Source: Beijerinckiaceae bacterium
GTDB lineage: Bacteria > Pseudomonadota > Alphaproteobacteria > Rhizobiales > Beijerinckiaceae
Direction: 5' to 3'
DNA length: 64,000 nucleotides
NCBI GenBank assembly: GCA_947475995.1
Contig: CANJNI010000002.1
Span: 62,001 to 126,000, forward strand
In this document: positions 29,366 through 38,415 of the stretch, one piece after another
Numbering within the stretch: position 1 is the stretch's first letter
Layout: each line of letters starts with the position of its first letter
Program-made: the position numbers and the translations under genes
Notes under the pieces: model-generated
Told to the model about the DNA's origin: nothing
The model's input: the letters and a program-made list of their open reading frames with translations, nothing else
Databases searched by the model: none

Positions 29366-29366
29366 C
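29359..29366. repeat. Target site duplication, left copy (GAACTGAC)
   Basis: GAACTGAC at 29359-29366 abuts the left inverted repeat and is repeated at 33064-33071 after the right one. It covers the last codons of ecm, including its TGA stop (29363-29365). Eight bases is within the range reported for IS1-family elements. Confidence 0.9.
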
Positions 29367-29387
29367 GGTAGTGGGTCAGTTTGAAAT
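29367..29387 (+). repeat. Left terminal inverted repeat
   Basis: Twenty-one bases, starting GGTAGTGGGTCAG and ending GAAAT, are the exact reverse complement of 33043-33063. They contain the stop codon of the small membrane protein gene (29376-29378). Confidence 0.93.
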
Positions 29388-29651
29388 TATCCAGAAAAGC
29401 ACAGCAGCAGCCGAAAAAAATGCAATTGGAATGACCTCGTCTGCGGTGACGCGCCGTTGAAAATAGGCGTTAACAAATATGTTGAACGGCCAAATGACGC
29501 TCGAAGCCAGCAAGATAAGCGGATTGCCCGTCCTTCTATAGCGCGCAGCGTAGGGCTTTATGCCGCCAACGTCGCGCTCCGCTAAATCGCGCCAGACACA
29601 GCAGATTCCGGCTGCAATGTAGGCAAGGAAAAGTACAAGCGCCGCTTTCAT
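29376..29651 (-). CDS. Small two/three-helix membrane protein, transposon cargo
   Basis: A 91-residue protein with hydrophobic stretches at residues ~3-20, ~44-62 and ~70-88, separated by a basic loop (AARYRRTGNP; YFQRRVTADE). I do not recognise the family. Its ATG (29649-29651) lies two bases after the transposase stop, so it is probably translated with the transposase. Its last two codons and stop lie inside the left terminal repeat, so it is a built-in part of the element. A transposition-accessory or immunity role is possible but unproven. Confidence 0.6.
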   Translation of the reverse strand: MKAALVLFLAYIAAGICCVWRDLAERDVGGIKPYAARYRRTGNPLILLASSVIWPFNIFVNAYFQRRVTADEVIPIAFFSAAAVLFWIISN

Positions 29652-29653
29652 CT

Positions 29654-30535
29654 TTAAGCATCTGCCTTTTTATAAGGGCCGCGTTTCCGATCCGATTTGG
29701 CTTCCTCAGCTTCGACCAGCGCGACGATATCAGCAACTTCCCAAAGGCGGGTTGCCACGCCCGCCGCCATTGCCGGGGAGACCCGGAGCTTCGAATGCAG
29801 CCGGACGAAGTTGTAATACATCATGTGCAGGGCGACCGCGTAGGCGTGGTTTTCGACCTTCTTCGAGAAAGCATTGGTCAGGCGCGTGAAGCGGCGCATG
29901 TGCATCCGCATGGTCAGGTTGTGGCGCTCGACGTAGGAAGTCGAGACGTGATCGAAGTCCGGCTTGCCTTCGATCCGCTCTTTGCGAGCGCCGGTGCATT
30001 CGGCGGGGCTGTAACGGCCCTTCGCGCTCTCCGGTGAAGCGCCGTAAATCTTCACCAGCATGGCGTAGTCGATATCCGCGCCGAAAGCGCCTTCCACGGC
30101 TTCCAGATAGGCTTTGTGACCATCCGAAGTCAGTTGAACCCGATTGGCAAGGCGGCTGCGCAGATCGTCCATGAACCACATGGCGCATTCGCCGTCGCGA
30201 CCGCCGACGAAATAGGAAACGATCATCTTGGAGTCGGCGTCGAGAGCCGTCCAAGTCCAAGTGTCGCCAGCATGTTCAGGGGCGGCTTTGGCGGCAGAAA
30301 CGTTCTTCTGCTTGGCGTAGGTGAAGGACCAAATCTCGTCGACCTGAATGCGCTTGGACTTTACGCCCCGCACGTTGGCGTCATGGAATGCCATACAAGC
30401 CTTGCCCGCGTCGATCAGCAGCTTCGTGACAGTGATCTTGCTCGCGCCGGTCAGGCGCGTCACCGCGCGGATGCTATTGCCTTCGCAGAGAAGATGAAGG
30501 ATGCGGGCGCGTTCGGCGGGGTCGAGCTTGTTCAT
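29654..30535 (-). CDS. IS1-family transposase (single-frame, DDE type)
   Basis: A 293-residue transposase. An N-terminal helix-turn-helix (residues ~10-42, [19 protein letters not shown]) is followed by a DDE core with D66 in VDEIWSF, D138 in [12 protein letters not shown] and E203 in YVERHNL, then [14 protein letters not shown]. These are hallmarks of the long single-ORF IS1 group (ISMhu11-like) rather than the frameshifted InsAB of classical IS1. ATG 30533-30535 is preferred over 30548-30550, because the latter overlaps the likely -10. There are no stops or frameshifts, so it should be active. Confidence 0.88.
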   Translation of the reverse strand: MNKLDPAERARILHLLCEGNSIRAVTRLTGASKITVTKLLIDAGKACMAFHDANVRGVKSKRIQVDEIWSFTYAKQKNVSAAKAAPEHAGDTWTWTALDADSKMIVSYFVGGRDGECAMWFMDDLRSRLANRVQLTSDGHKAYLEAVEGAFGADIDYAMLVKIYGASPESAKGRYSPAECTGARKERIEGKPDFDHVSTSYVERHNLTMRMHMRRFTRLTNAFSKKVENHAYAVALHMMYYNFVRLHSKLRVSPAMAAGVATRLWEVADIVALVEAEEAKSDRKRGPYKKADA

Positions 30536-30541
30536 AAATTT

Positions 30542-30569
30542 AAAATACATCCAATCAGGGACAAGTCAA
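30542..30569 (-). promoter_or_regulatory. Promoter of the transposase gene
   Basis: On the minus strand TTGACT (30564-30569) and TATTTT (30542-30547) are 16 bp apart. The predicted transcription start falls at or next to the ATG at 30535, so the message may be leaderless or the true start slightly different. Confidence 0.5.
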
Positions 30570-30575
30570 GCATAA

Positions 30576-30585
30576 GGGTCAGTTT
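30576..30585 (+). repeat. Internal copy of terminal-repeat core
   Basis: GGGTCAGTTT at 30576-30585 repeats the core of the left terminal repeat (29373-29382) in the same orientation. It sits between the divergent transposase and toxin promoters. It may be an extra transposase-binding site or a fossil end; chance cannot be excluded for 10 bp. Confidence 0.4.
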
Positions 30586-30603
30586 AACGCATGGCGTTCA
30601 TGC
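30586..30603. promoter_or_regulatory. Candidate antitoxin operator
   Basis: Two overlapping palindromes, AACGC-ATG-GCGTT (30586-30598) and GCATG-GCGTT-CATGC (30589-30603), lie just upstream of the -35 of the toxin gene. HigA-type antitoxins bind such inverted repeats to repress their own operon. The assignment to HigA is inference. Confidence 0.45.
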
Positions 30604-30608
30604 GGTTA

Positions 30609-30637
30609 TTGACACCAGCAATTGGGCGCTATACGTT
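30609..30637 (+). promoter_or_regulatory. Promoter of the toxin-antitoxin operon
   Basis: A perfect -35 TTGACA (30609-30614) is followed by TACGTT at 30632-30637 (17-bp spacer) or TATACG at 30630-30635 (15-bp spacer). The toxin ATG is at 30646, so the leader is short and lacks a clear Shine-Dalgarno sequence. Confidence 0.55.
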
Positions 30638-30645
30638 GCGGGTCT

Positions 30646-30942
30646 ATGAAAATCGAGTTCGCCGATGATGACCTTGCGCAGATATGCACCGACCAAGCCT
30701 TCCGCTTGGGGCTGCCTGTCGCGGTCATCAAGACGGCTCGGTTTCGGCTCATCCAACTGGAGGCGGCGCGCGATGAGCGCGACCTGAGGAACTTGAAAGG
30801 CTTGCATTACAAGAAGGGCAAAGGGGAGCGCGACGGCACCCGCTCAGTCCGCATCAACGATCAGTATCGGATCGTGTTCACTCTGGCCGACGAGGAACGC
30901 CCTCCGATAATCCGGATCATTCACATAGGCGACACACATTGA
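30646..30942 (+). CDS. higB: HigB/RelE-type toxin
   Basis: A 98-residue protein of the HigB group of RelE-fold mRNA interferases. RDLRNLKGLHYKKGKGERDGTRSVRINDQYRIVFTL matches the HigB core (basic strand, then NxQYRIxF), and IIRIIHIGDTH is the usual end. Such toxins cleave mRNA on the ribosome. ATG 30646 gives the standard MKIEFAD start. The antitoxin gene follows after 11 bp, the toxin-first order typical of higBA. It is carried inside the IS1-type element, consistent with a mobile toxin-antitoxin system. Confidence 0.85.
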   Translation: MKIEFADDDLAQICTDQAFRLGLPVAVIKTARFRLIQLEAARDERDLRNLKGLHYKKGKGERDGTRSVRINDQYRIVFTLADEERPPIIRIIHIGDTH

Positions 30943-30953
30943 GGGAGATCGGC

Positions 30954-32084
30954 ATGACGATGGCTTCTTGTCTGACTGATGTGCCTCACCCCGGCGAGTT
31001 CATTCGAGATGAATTGGACGCCCGTGGCTGGACGCAGCGCGACCTTGCTTACATCCTTGGGGTTGCTGAGCAGGCCGTGAACGTGATCATTTCTGGCAAG
31101 CGCGGCGTCAGCCCCGAGATGGCGAAGGCGCTTGGGGAGGCTTTTGACGTCTCTGCGGAATATTTCGCCAACCTTCAACAAATGTACGAAATGTCGAACG
31201 CTCGCGAGCCAGACCCAGGCGTTGCGCGGCGGGCGGCCCTTCAAAACATTTATCCCGTTAGAGAGATGATCAAACGGGGGTGGCTGGCGGATACTGAAAT
31301 TGACTTGCTCGAACTTCAAATGATGCGTTTTTTCGGCAAGAACAATCTTGGGGACATTCCTTATTTGGCGCACGCGGCCAAAAAGTCGGGGGATTACAAC
31401 GAAACAAGCCATAGCGAACTTGCATGGCTTTTTCGGTGCAAGCAGATGGCTTCGGAAATGATCGCGGTCCCGTTCTCAGAACAAAAATTGAGATCGTTTG
31501 TGGCTGATATGCCACGATTTATGGTGGACCCGGAAGAAATTCGGCACGTCCCAAAAGCGTTGGCAGAGTGCGGGATTCGTTATGTCGTTGTTGAAACGCT
31601 ACCAAAAGCAAATATCGACGGCGTTTGCTTTTGGTTGGACGACTCATCACCCGTTATCGGTATGACCACTCGACACGACAGGATCGACAATTATTGGTTT
31701 GTTCTTCGTCATGAGATTGAGCACGTACTCAACAAGGATGGCAAAGGAGAATTGCGAGCCGAAACCGTCGATACGGACTTGGAAGAAGGTGGCGATGACC
31801 TTCCCCCTTACGAGATAGTCGCGAACAAGGCGGCAGCCGAATGCTGTGTGCCGCGCGAGCAGCTTGAAAACTTCTACCTACGGAAGTTTCCATTTATTTC
31901 CGAGCGCGACACCCTCGCGTTCGCAAAGAGGGTGCAACGTCACCCCGGCATTGTCGTCGGCCAGCTTCAAAGGAAGATGAACCGTTACGACTGGCTAGCA
32001 AAATACAAAGTGAAGGTGAGGCAATGGCTTGTGGGCGCGGCGAATATTGATGGTTGGGGCGCATCCGCTCCTGTCTCTCTTTGA
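30954..32084 (+). CDS. HigA-like antitoxin fused to ImmA/IrrE-type metalloprotease domain
   Basis: A 376-residue two-domain protein. Residues ~10-72 are a HigA-type Xre helix-turn-helix (HPGEFIRDELDARGWTQRDLAYILGV...ISGKRGVSPEMA). Residues ~205-300 resemble the ImmA/IrrE protease family, with zinc motif HEIEH at 253-257 and a downstream glutamate in YEIVANKAAAECCVP (E287). HigA antitoxins are usually ~100 residues, so the protease part is a large addition. ImmA-type proteases cut Xre repressors, so self-cleavage or cleavage of partner repressors is conceivable. GAGGGAGA precedes ATG 30954. The second half is visibly more AT-rich than the host genes. Confidence 0.85.
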   Translation: MTMASCLTDVPHPGEFIRDELDARGWTQRDLAYILGVAEQAVNVIISGKRGVSPEMAKALGEAFDVSAEYFANLQQMYEMSNAREPDPGVARRAALQNIYPVREMIKRGWLADTEIDLLELQMMRFFGKNNLGDIPYLAHAAKKSGDYNETSHSELAWLFRCKQMASEMIAVPFSEQKLRSFVADMPRFMVDPEEIRHVPKALAECGIRYVVVETLPKANIDGVCFWLDDSSPVIGMTTRHDRIDNYWFVLRHEIEHVLNKDGKGELRAETVDTDLEEGGDDLPPYEIVANKAAAECCVPREQLENFYLRKFPFISERDTLAFAKRVQRHPGIVVGQLQRKMNRYDWLAKYKVKVRQWLVGAANIDGWGASAPVSL

Positions 32085-32093
32085 GGAAGCATC

Positions 32094-32561
32094 ATGGCAA
32101 CCTACAATGCACAACTTCAACGTACTTGGCATGAATACGAACGGACTCACGGCGCGGTTCCTGCGACTACACGAGACGCGGTTCAATGGGGTGTTCGAAA
32201 CGGATTGATTGAACTTCCTGAAGCTGACCCTTTCGCGAAGCTGGCCGAAGATATGGCAAAAGCATTGCGGGAAGAATATGCGACTGACGCGAAGGGTCGA
32301 AGGTATCGCGTAAACCATGCGGTGCGCATCAATAAAGCAGGCGTCCAGTACACATTTTGGGCGATGCTAAAGGATGCGCCCCGCGAGCATATGCAAAAGG
32401 CGTTCATACAACGCCGTGAACAGATCGTTGGGGATTGTGTACAGCTTGCTACGGACGTTGAAGTTTACAATGAAATGAAATGCGAAGAACCGCCGATCCC
32501 GATGTTGTTTGATTTCCGAGACGACGTGGCGGAACGTCGAGGTCTGGACGACGCTGCCTAA
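32094..32561 (+). CDS. Unknown protein in the toxin-antitoxin operon
   Basis: A 155-residue soluble protein rich in charged residues. I do not recognise any family: no helix-turn-helix, nuclease or protease motif is evident. A GAGGAAG ribosome-binding site and a 9-bp gap after the protease-antitoxin gene show it is the third gene of the operon. Its base composition is AT-rich like the preceding gene, suggesting they moved together. It could be a substrate, chaperone or regulator of the ImmA-like domain. Its last 4 bases overlap the end of the convergent basic-protein gene. Confidence 0.6.
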   Translation: MATYNAQLQRTWHEYERTHGAVPATTRDAVQWGVRNGLIELPEADPFAKLAEDMAKALREEYATDAKGRRYRVNHAVRINKAGVQYTFWAMLKDAPREHMQKAFIQRREQIVGDCVQLATDVEVYNEMKCEEPPIPMLFDFRDDVAERRGLDDAA

Positions 32562-32779
32562 CTTTTCTTCCACCGCGCCTGCGCTGCCAGATGCGCGATC
32601 TCGGAACGCTGTTCCGGGGTTAGCGCCTGCGCCCTAGCCGGGCCACCCTTGGCCCCGGCTTTCTTTGCACGAACCACCTTCGCGGAATCCGGTAGCGTCT
32701 CAGTTTCCCCGGTCGCCGCGTCCACAATGAACTTAGCAAGCTGGTTAGGATCGCGGGGGCGTTTGGGCGTCTTCGTCAT
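32558..32779 (-). CDS. Basic small protein (KGG/RNA-binding-like), transposon cargo
   Basis: A 73-residue lysine/arginine-rich protein. TKTPKRPRDPNQLAKFIVDAATGE at the start and KKAGAKGGPARAQALTPEQRSEIAHLAAQARWKK at the end resemble small proteins annotated as RNA-binding or histone-H1-like that recur in alphaproteobacterial mobile elements. Its start codon overlaps the stop of the zinc-ribbon gene (ATGA), so the two are a coupled pair. The molecular role is unknown. Confidence 0.6.
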   Translation of the reverse strand: MTKTPKRPRDPNQLAKFIVDAATGETETLPDSAKVVRAKKAGAKGGPARAQALTPEQRSEIAHLAAQARWKKS

Positions 32780-32988
32780 TCTTCAGTGCCCGGTTTTGGT
32801 TCCTCTTTGACAAGCCGAAACGACGGAAACGTGGTGGAACTCCACGCTTCCAATTGCTCGCCACAAACTTTGCACTCGAAAGTATCGTTATCCCGGACAG
32901 GAAGACGATTCAGCGTCCGCTCATATTGCGAACGACACTTCGGGCACTCGACAAGCCCCCCGGGGGCGCTTTTCCAAGTCTGAACCAT
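32776..32988 (-). CDS. Zinc-ribbon small protein, transposon cargo
   Basis: A 70-residue protein with two CxxC pairs (C15/C18 and C39/C42) spaced like a zinc ribbon: ECPKCRSQY and FECKVCGEQL. The ATG at 32986-32988 is preferred; a start at 33033 would add 15 non-conserved residues. It is translationally coupled to the basic small protein and lies 55 bp inside the right terminal repeat. I infer nucleic-acid binding, possibly in transposition or target choice. Confidence 0.6.
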   Translation of the reverse strand: MVQTWKSAPGGLVECPKCRSQYERTLNRLPVRDNDTFECKVCGEQLEAWSSTTFPSFRLVKEEPKPGTEE

Positions 32989-33042
32989 CCCGGTAATATG
33001 GCACGACTGCCGGGTGGGTTCCAGAACCGTCAACCCGGCGAG

Positions 33043-33063
33043 ATTTCAAACTGACCCACTACC
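33043..33063 (-). repeat. Right terminal inverted repeat
   Basis: The exact reverse complement of the left repeat over 21 bases, reading inward GGTAGTGGGTCAG from 33063. It is followed directly by the second copy of GAACTGAC. Confidence 0.93.
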
Positions 33064-33071
33064 GAACTGAC
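33064..33071. repeat. Target site duplication, right copy (GAACTGAC)
   Basis: Identical to 29359-29366. Joining 29366 directly to 33072 restores an uninterrupted ecm-to-VOC intergenic sequence. Confidence 0.9.
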
Positions 33072-33136
33072 GGGTCGTTTGTGACCGGGCGCGGCATCTG
33101 CAATCCTCGAAGCAGGAACTGATTCGGGGAGCGCAT

Positions 33137-33511
33137 ATGCTGACGGGCATCGATCACATCGACATCGCAGTCGAAGACCTGGAAAAGTGGACCACGTTTC
33201 TGGAAGCGGTCGGGTTCACCGTGATCAAGCGAACGTCTCACGGCGGCGGTTCGGTAGAACTGCGATTTCCGGGCGTTGACGCGCCATTTCTGGAACTCAC
33301 TTCAACCACTCGGCCCAACGGCGCGCGCTATCTGGCAGGCTTCCGCCACATCGCTTTGCGCTCCGACGACATGAACAAGACCTACGAAGAACTGGTCGCG
33401 CGCGGCGTAAAGGTCGACCGCCCTCCGCGCAAGAACGCCGAGAGCGGCCGCATCACCATGAATGCGCTGGACCCTGAGGGGAGCCAGATGACCATTCAGT
33501 TTGTCGAATAG
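33137..33511 (+). CDS. VOC (glyoxalase/epimerase) family protein
   Basis: A 124-residue single vicinal-oxygen-chelate protein with paired beta-alpha-beta-beta-beta units. Likely metal ligands are in DHIDIAV (H7), FLELTS, FRHIALR and the C-terminal MTIQFVE. It lies downstream of ecm and, without the transposon, would start 66 bp after the ecm target site, in one transcription unit. The EMC pathway needs an ethylmalonyl-/methylmalonyl-CoA epimerase of this superfamily, so that role is attractive. However, the protein is short and lacks the strongest epimerase signatures, so a generic VOC enzyme is equally possible. Confidence 0.75.
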   Translation: MLTGIDHIDIAVEDLEKWTTFLEAVGFTVIKRTSHGGGSVELRFPGVDAPFLELTSTTRPNGARYLAGFRHIALRSDDMNKTYEELVARGVKVDRPPRKNAESGRITMNALDPEGSQMTIQFVE

Positions 33512-33530
33512 GGCGGCTGGACCGCCCTAT
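33508..33530. terminator. Hairpin between convergent VOC gene and clpB
   Basis: A perfect 9-bp stem, ATAGGGCGG and CCGCCCTAT, with a 5-nt loop overlaps the VOC stop codon and ends two bases before the clpB stop. There is no T-tract on either side, so it may be a weak two-way terminator or a transcript-end stabiliser. Confidence 0.45.
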
Positions 33531-33532
33531 CG

Positions 33533-36184
<2,652 letters not shown>

Positions 36185-36358
36185 TGAGCCCTCCAGACCG
36201 CCGGTCGCCCCGAAGCAGCGATGTCGGCTTCCGTTGCAGATTTCGGTCCCTGTCGGCGACCGTCAGGCGATATGTAGGCAGTCGTCAGTTGAGTCGGAAG
36301 GGCCGCAAGGCGCGCCGATACAAGAAATGACTCACGTCAAACTTCCACAGGAGTCCCG

Positions 36359-37135
36359 ATGGGCCGCATCGCCTCTCTTTATCGCTACCCGGTGAAAGGC
36401 CTGTCGCCCGAGCCGGTCATCAGCGCCGAACTGCAAGCCGGAGGGCATTTTCCGCACGATCGGCTTTACGCGATCGAGAACGGCCCTTCCGGTTTCGATC
36501 CCGGGCAGCCTGTCCACAAGCCCAAGATCTGCTTCCTGATGCTCATGCGAAACGAAAGCCTGGCGCGGCTGCGCACCCGCTTCGACGAGGATCGCAAGCA
36601 GCTCCGCATCGAATCGCCGGACGGAAGCGTGGCGTCATTCGCCCTCGAGGAGCCGGAAGGGCGATCGGCTCTGGAGGCATTTTTTGCTCGCTACAGCGCC
36701 GGCGACCTGAGAGGCGCGCCTCGCCTGCTTTCATCGCCGCCCGGATACCGCTTCATGGATTCGGGGCGGTCGGGCTTCGTTTCGCTGATGAATCTCGCGA
36801 GCGTGAAAGATCTCGGAACCAAGGCAGGAGCCGAGCTGGACCCGCTCCGCTTCCGCGCCAATGTCCATCTGGACGGTCTCGGGGCGTGGGAAGAGATGTC
36901 CTGGGTCGGCAAGAAAATCCGGGTGGGCGCGGCGACACTTGAGGTTCTGAAGCCCATCGACCGATGCCTTGCGACCCACGTCGATCCGCAGTCGGGCGCA
37001 CGGAACGTGGATGTGACCGGCAAGCTGCGTCGCGCCTACGGGCACATCAATTGCGGCATTTACGCGAAGATCGTCTACAGCGGCGAGATCAGGCCCGGCG
37101 ACCAGGCATGTCCCGAGCCGGATCTGTTCAGCTGA
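36359..37135 (+). CDS. MOSC domain protein
   Basis: A 258-residue protein with an N-terminal beta-barrel MOSC_N part (IASLYRYPVKGLSPEPV) and a C-terminal MOSC domain whose conserved cysteine is in KPIDRCLATHVDP. The family includes molybdenum-cofactor-dependent enzymes such as YcbX and mARC that reduce N-hydroxylated compounds, with Mo bound by that cysteine. No ferredoxin domain is attached here. It is divergent from clpB across 174 bp and ends next to the DUF4167 stop. The substrate is unknown. Confidence 0.87.
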   Translation: MGRIASLYRYPVKGLSPEPVISAELQAGGHFPHDRLYAIENGPSGFDPGQPVHKPKICFLMLMRNESLARLRTRFDEDRKQLRIESPDGSVASFALEEPEGRSALEAFFARYSAGDLRGAPRLLSSPPGYRFMDSGRSGFVSLMNLASVKDLGTKAGAELDPLRFRANVHLDGLGAWEEMSWVGKKIRVGAATLEVLKPIDRCLATHVDPQSGARNVDVTGKLRRAYGHINCGIYAKIVYSGEIRPGDQACPEPDLFS

Positions 37136-37136
37136 T

Positions 37137-38033
37137 TCAATCCCCCGCCGGGACTTCGCCACTCGGAGCATTGGCGACATCCGGCGGACTTTCCCCGGCC
37201 CCACCCTGCGCGGGCCGGCGGCGGCGGCGATTGCGAAGATGGAAGCGACCGGCGTCCGAGCTCTCATCCGTTGCCTGCGCTTCGGCCGAAACCGGCTCCG
37301 GCTGCGGCATTTCAGGCGTGTTGATTCGAGTGGGCGCCGTGATGAAAGACGGCAACGTCGGCTGGTTGTCCTCTTCCTCGATCGCCGGCTGCCGGCTATC
37401 CGGGCGCTGATCGAAACGCGGCTGCTGGTCATTCCGGAATTCGCGGGGCGGCCTCTGGTCGCGGCGATCGCGATGTTGCCCGTTATTGCGGTTCTGGTTC
37501 CTGTCCTGGAACGGACGGTCCTGTCGCGGCCCGCGGTCCTGAAACTGTCGGTCCTGCTGAGGACGTTCGTTCCGGTCGTTGTTGTACTGTGGCCGCTCGG
37601 CATAGGGCGCGCCCTGCTGGGGCTGCGGCTGATTCTGCTGCGGATAAGGCTGCTGGGGATTAAAGGCCGGCTGCATCCGCTCGAGCGGCGAAGCGAAACG
37701 ATCCGGAATGCCGCCATCGTCATCGTCTTCGATATCTTCGGGTTCGGGGTCGCCCGGCTGGCGCATATAACCCGATTGAGCCTGCTGCTGCGCCTGCTGT
37801 GCGGCGGCGATGATCCGGAAATAATGCTCGGCGTGCTGGAGATAGCTCTCCGCCATCACCGGATCGCCGGAAGACTGCGCATCGCGCGCAAGCTGGAGAT
37901 ACTTCTCCGCCACATGATGCGCGGTGCCCCTGATCTTCACGTCCGGACCGTTCGACTCGTAAGCTCTCGTAAGGGGGTTGGGTCCCTTGCGATTATTGCG
38001 ACCACGCATGCGCTTGTTCTGACCAGGTCTCAT
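37137..38033 (-). CDS. DUF4167 domain protein with Q/N/R-rich tail
   Basis: A 298-residue alphaproteobacterial protein. The first ~85 residues are the DUF4167 domain (RNNRKGPNPLTRAYESNGPDVKIRGTAHHVAEKYLQLARDA...HAEHYFRI). The rest is low-complexity, rich in Gln, Asn, Arg and Pro, ending in a basic RNRRRRR patch. The composition suggests a disordered, RNA-binding-like protein, but no function is established. It lies downstream of prmC on the same strand, but the 382-bp gap argues for its own promoter. Confidence 0.85.
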   Translation of the reverse strand: MRPGQNKRMRGRNNRKGPNPLTRAYESNGPDVKIRGTAHHVAEKYLQLARDAQSSGDPVMAESYLQHAEHYFRIIAAAQQAQQQAQSGYMRQPGDPEPEDIEDDDDGGIPDRFASPLERMQPAFNPQQPYPQQNQPQPQQGAPYAERPQYNNDRNERPQQDRQFQDRGPRQDRPFQDRNQNRNNGQHRDRRDQRPPREFRNDQQPRFDQRPDSRQPAIEEEDNQPTLPSFITAPTRINTPEMPQPEPVSAEAQATDESSDAGRFHLRNRRRRRPAQGGAGESPPDVANAPSGEVPAGD

Positions 38034-38415
38034 AAAAGGTCCTTGATATGCTCAGGGTCGAGTTCAGGAACGCGGGTCCGTACCGCCTCCAGACTGGCAA
38101 AGCCGACGTTCCAAGGGATACGATCGATTCAGGCTCTCCGGCCGTTCGGCGACGGATCAGATCCGCCGCAATGTTCTAGTCAGATTCCATTTCCTCGCTG
38201 GAATCGAGCAACCTGTTCCTTGCCAAGGATTTGAGCGATCAGCAGCTAACGCCCCTTACCGCAATTGCATCCGGCTGCCTGCCGTTGCTGAAACAAGCGA
38301 TATTTGATTGGGGGCAAGCCTGCGCGTCATTCGCGTCAAGGCATCACTTGCATTCAATCTAGTCGGAATCAGCCATCCAGCCAAGCGAAATTACGAGCGC
38401 ATTCTCATCTTTCAG
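38034..38415. other. Gene-free stretch between prmC and DUF4167 gene
   Basis: These 382 bp show no convincing open frame. The stretch should contain the promoter of the DUF4167 gene, but I could not pick a reliable -35/-10 pair, and there is no hairpin with a T-tract after prmC. The composition is visibly more AT-rich than the flanks. Confidence 0.5.

Larger units (their letters stand above)
29367..33063. mobile_element. IS1-family transposon with toxin-antitoxin cargo (3,697 bp)
   Basis: The element is bounded by 21-bp perfect inverted repeats (29367-29387 and 33043-33063, beginning GGTAGTGGGTCAG) and flanked by the direct repeat GAACTGAC. Gene order is small membrane protein (minus), IS1-type transposase (minus), HigB-like toxin (plus), HigA-ImmA/IrrE protein (plus), unknown protein (plus), basic small protein (minus), zinc-ribbon protein (minus). 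A plain IS1 relative would need only the transposase, so roughly 2.5 kb is cargo. The intact ends, duplication and open transposase frame suggest a recent insertion. It separates ecm from the VOC gene. Confidence 0.93.

Noticed and set aside
36270-36300. Heat-shock promoter before clpB
   Set aside because: The -10 region is fair but the -35 (CTTCCGA) is poor, so it is mentioned with the gene and not called as a feature.
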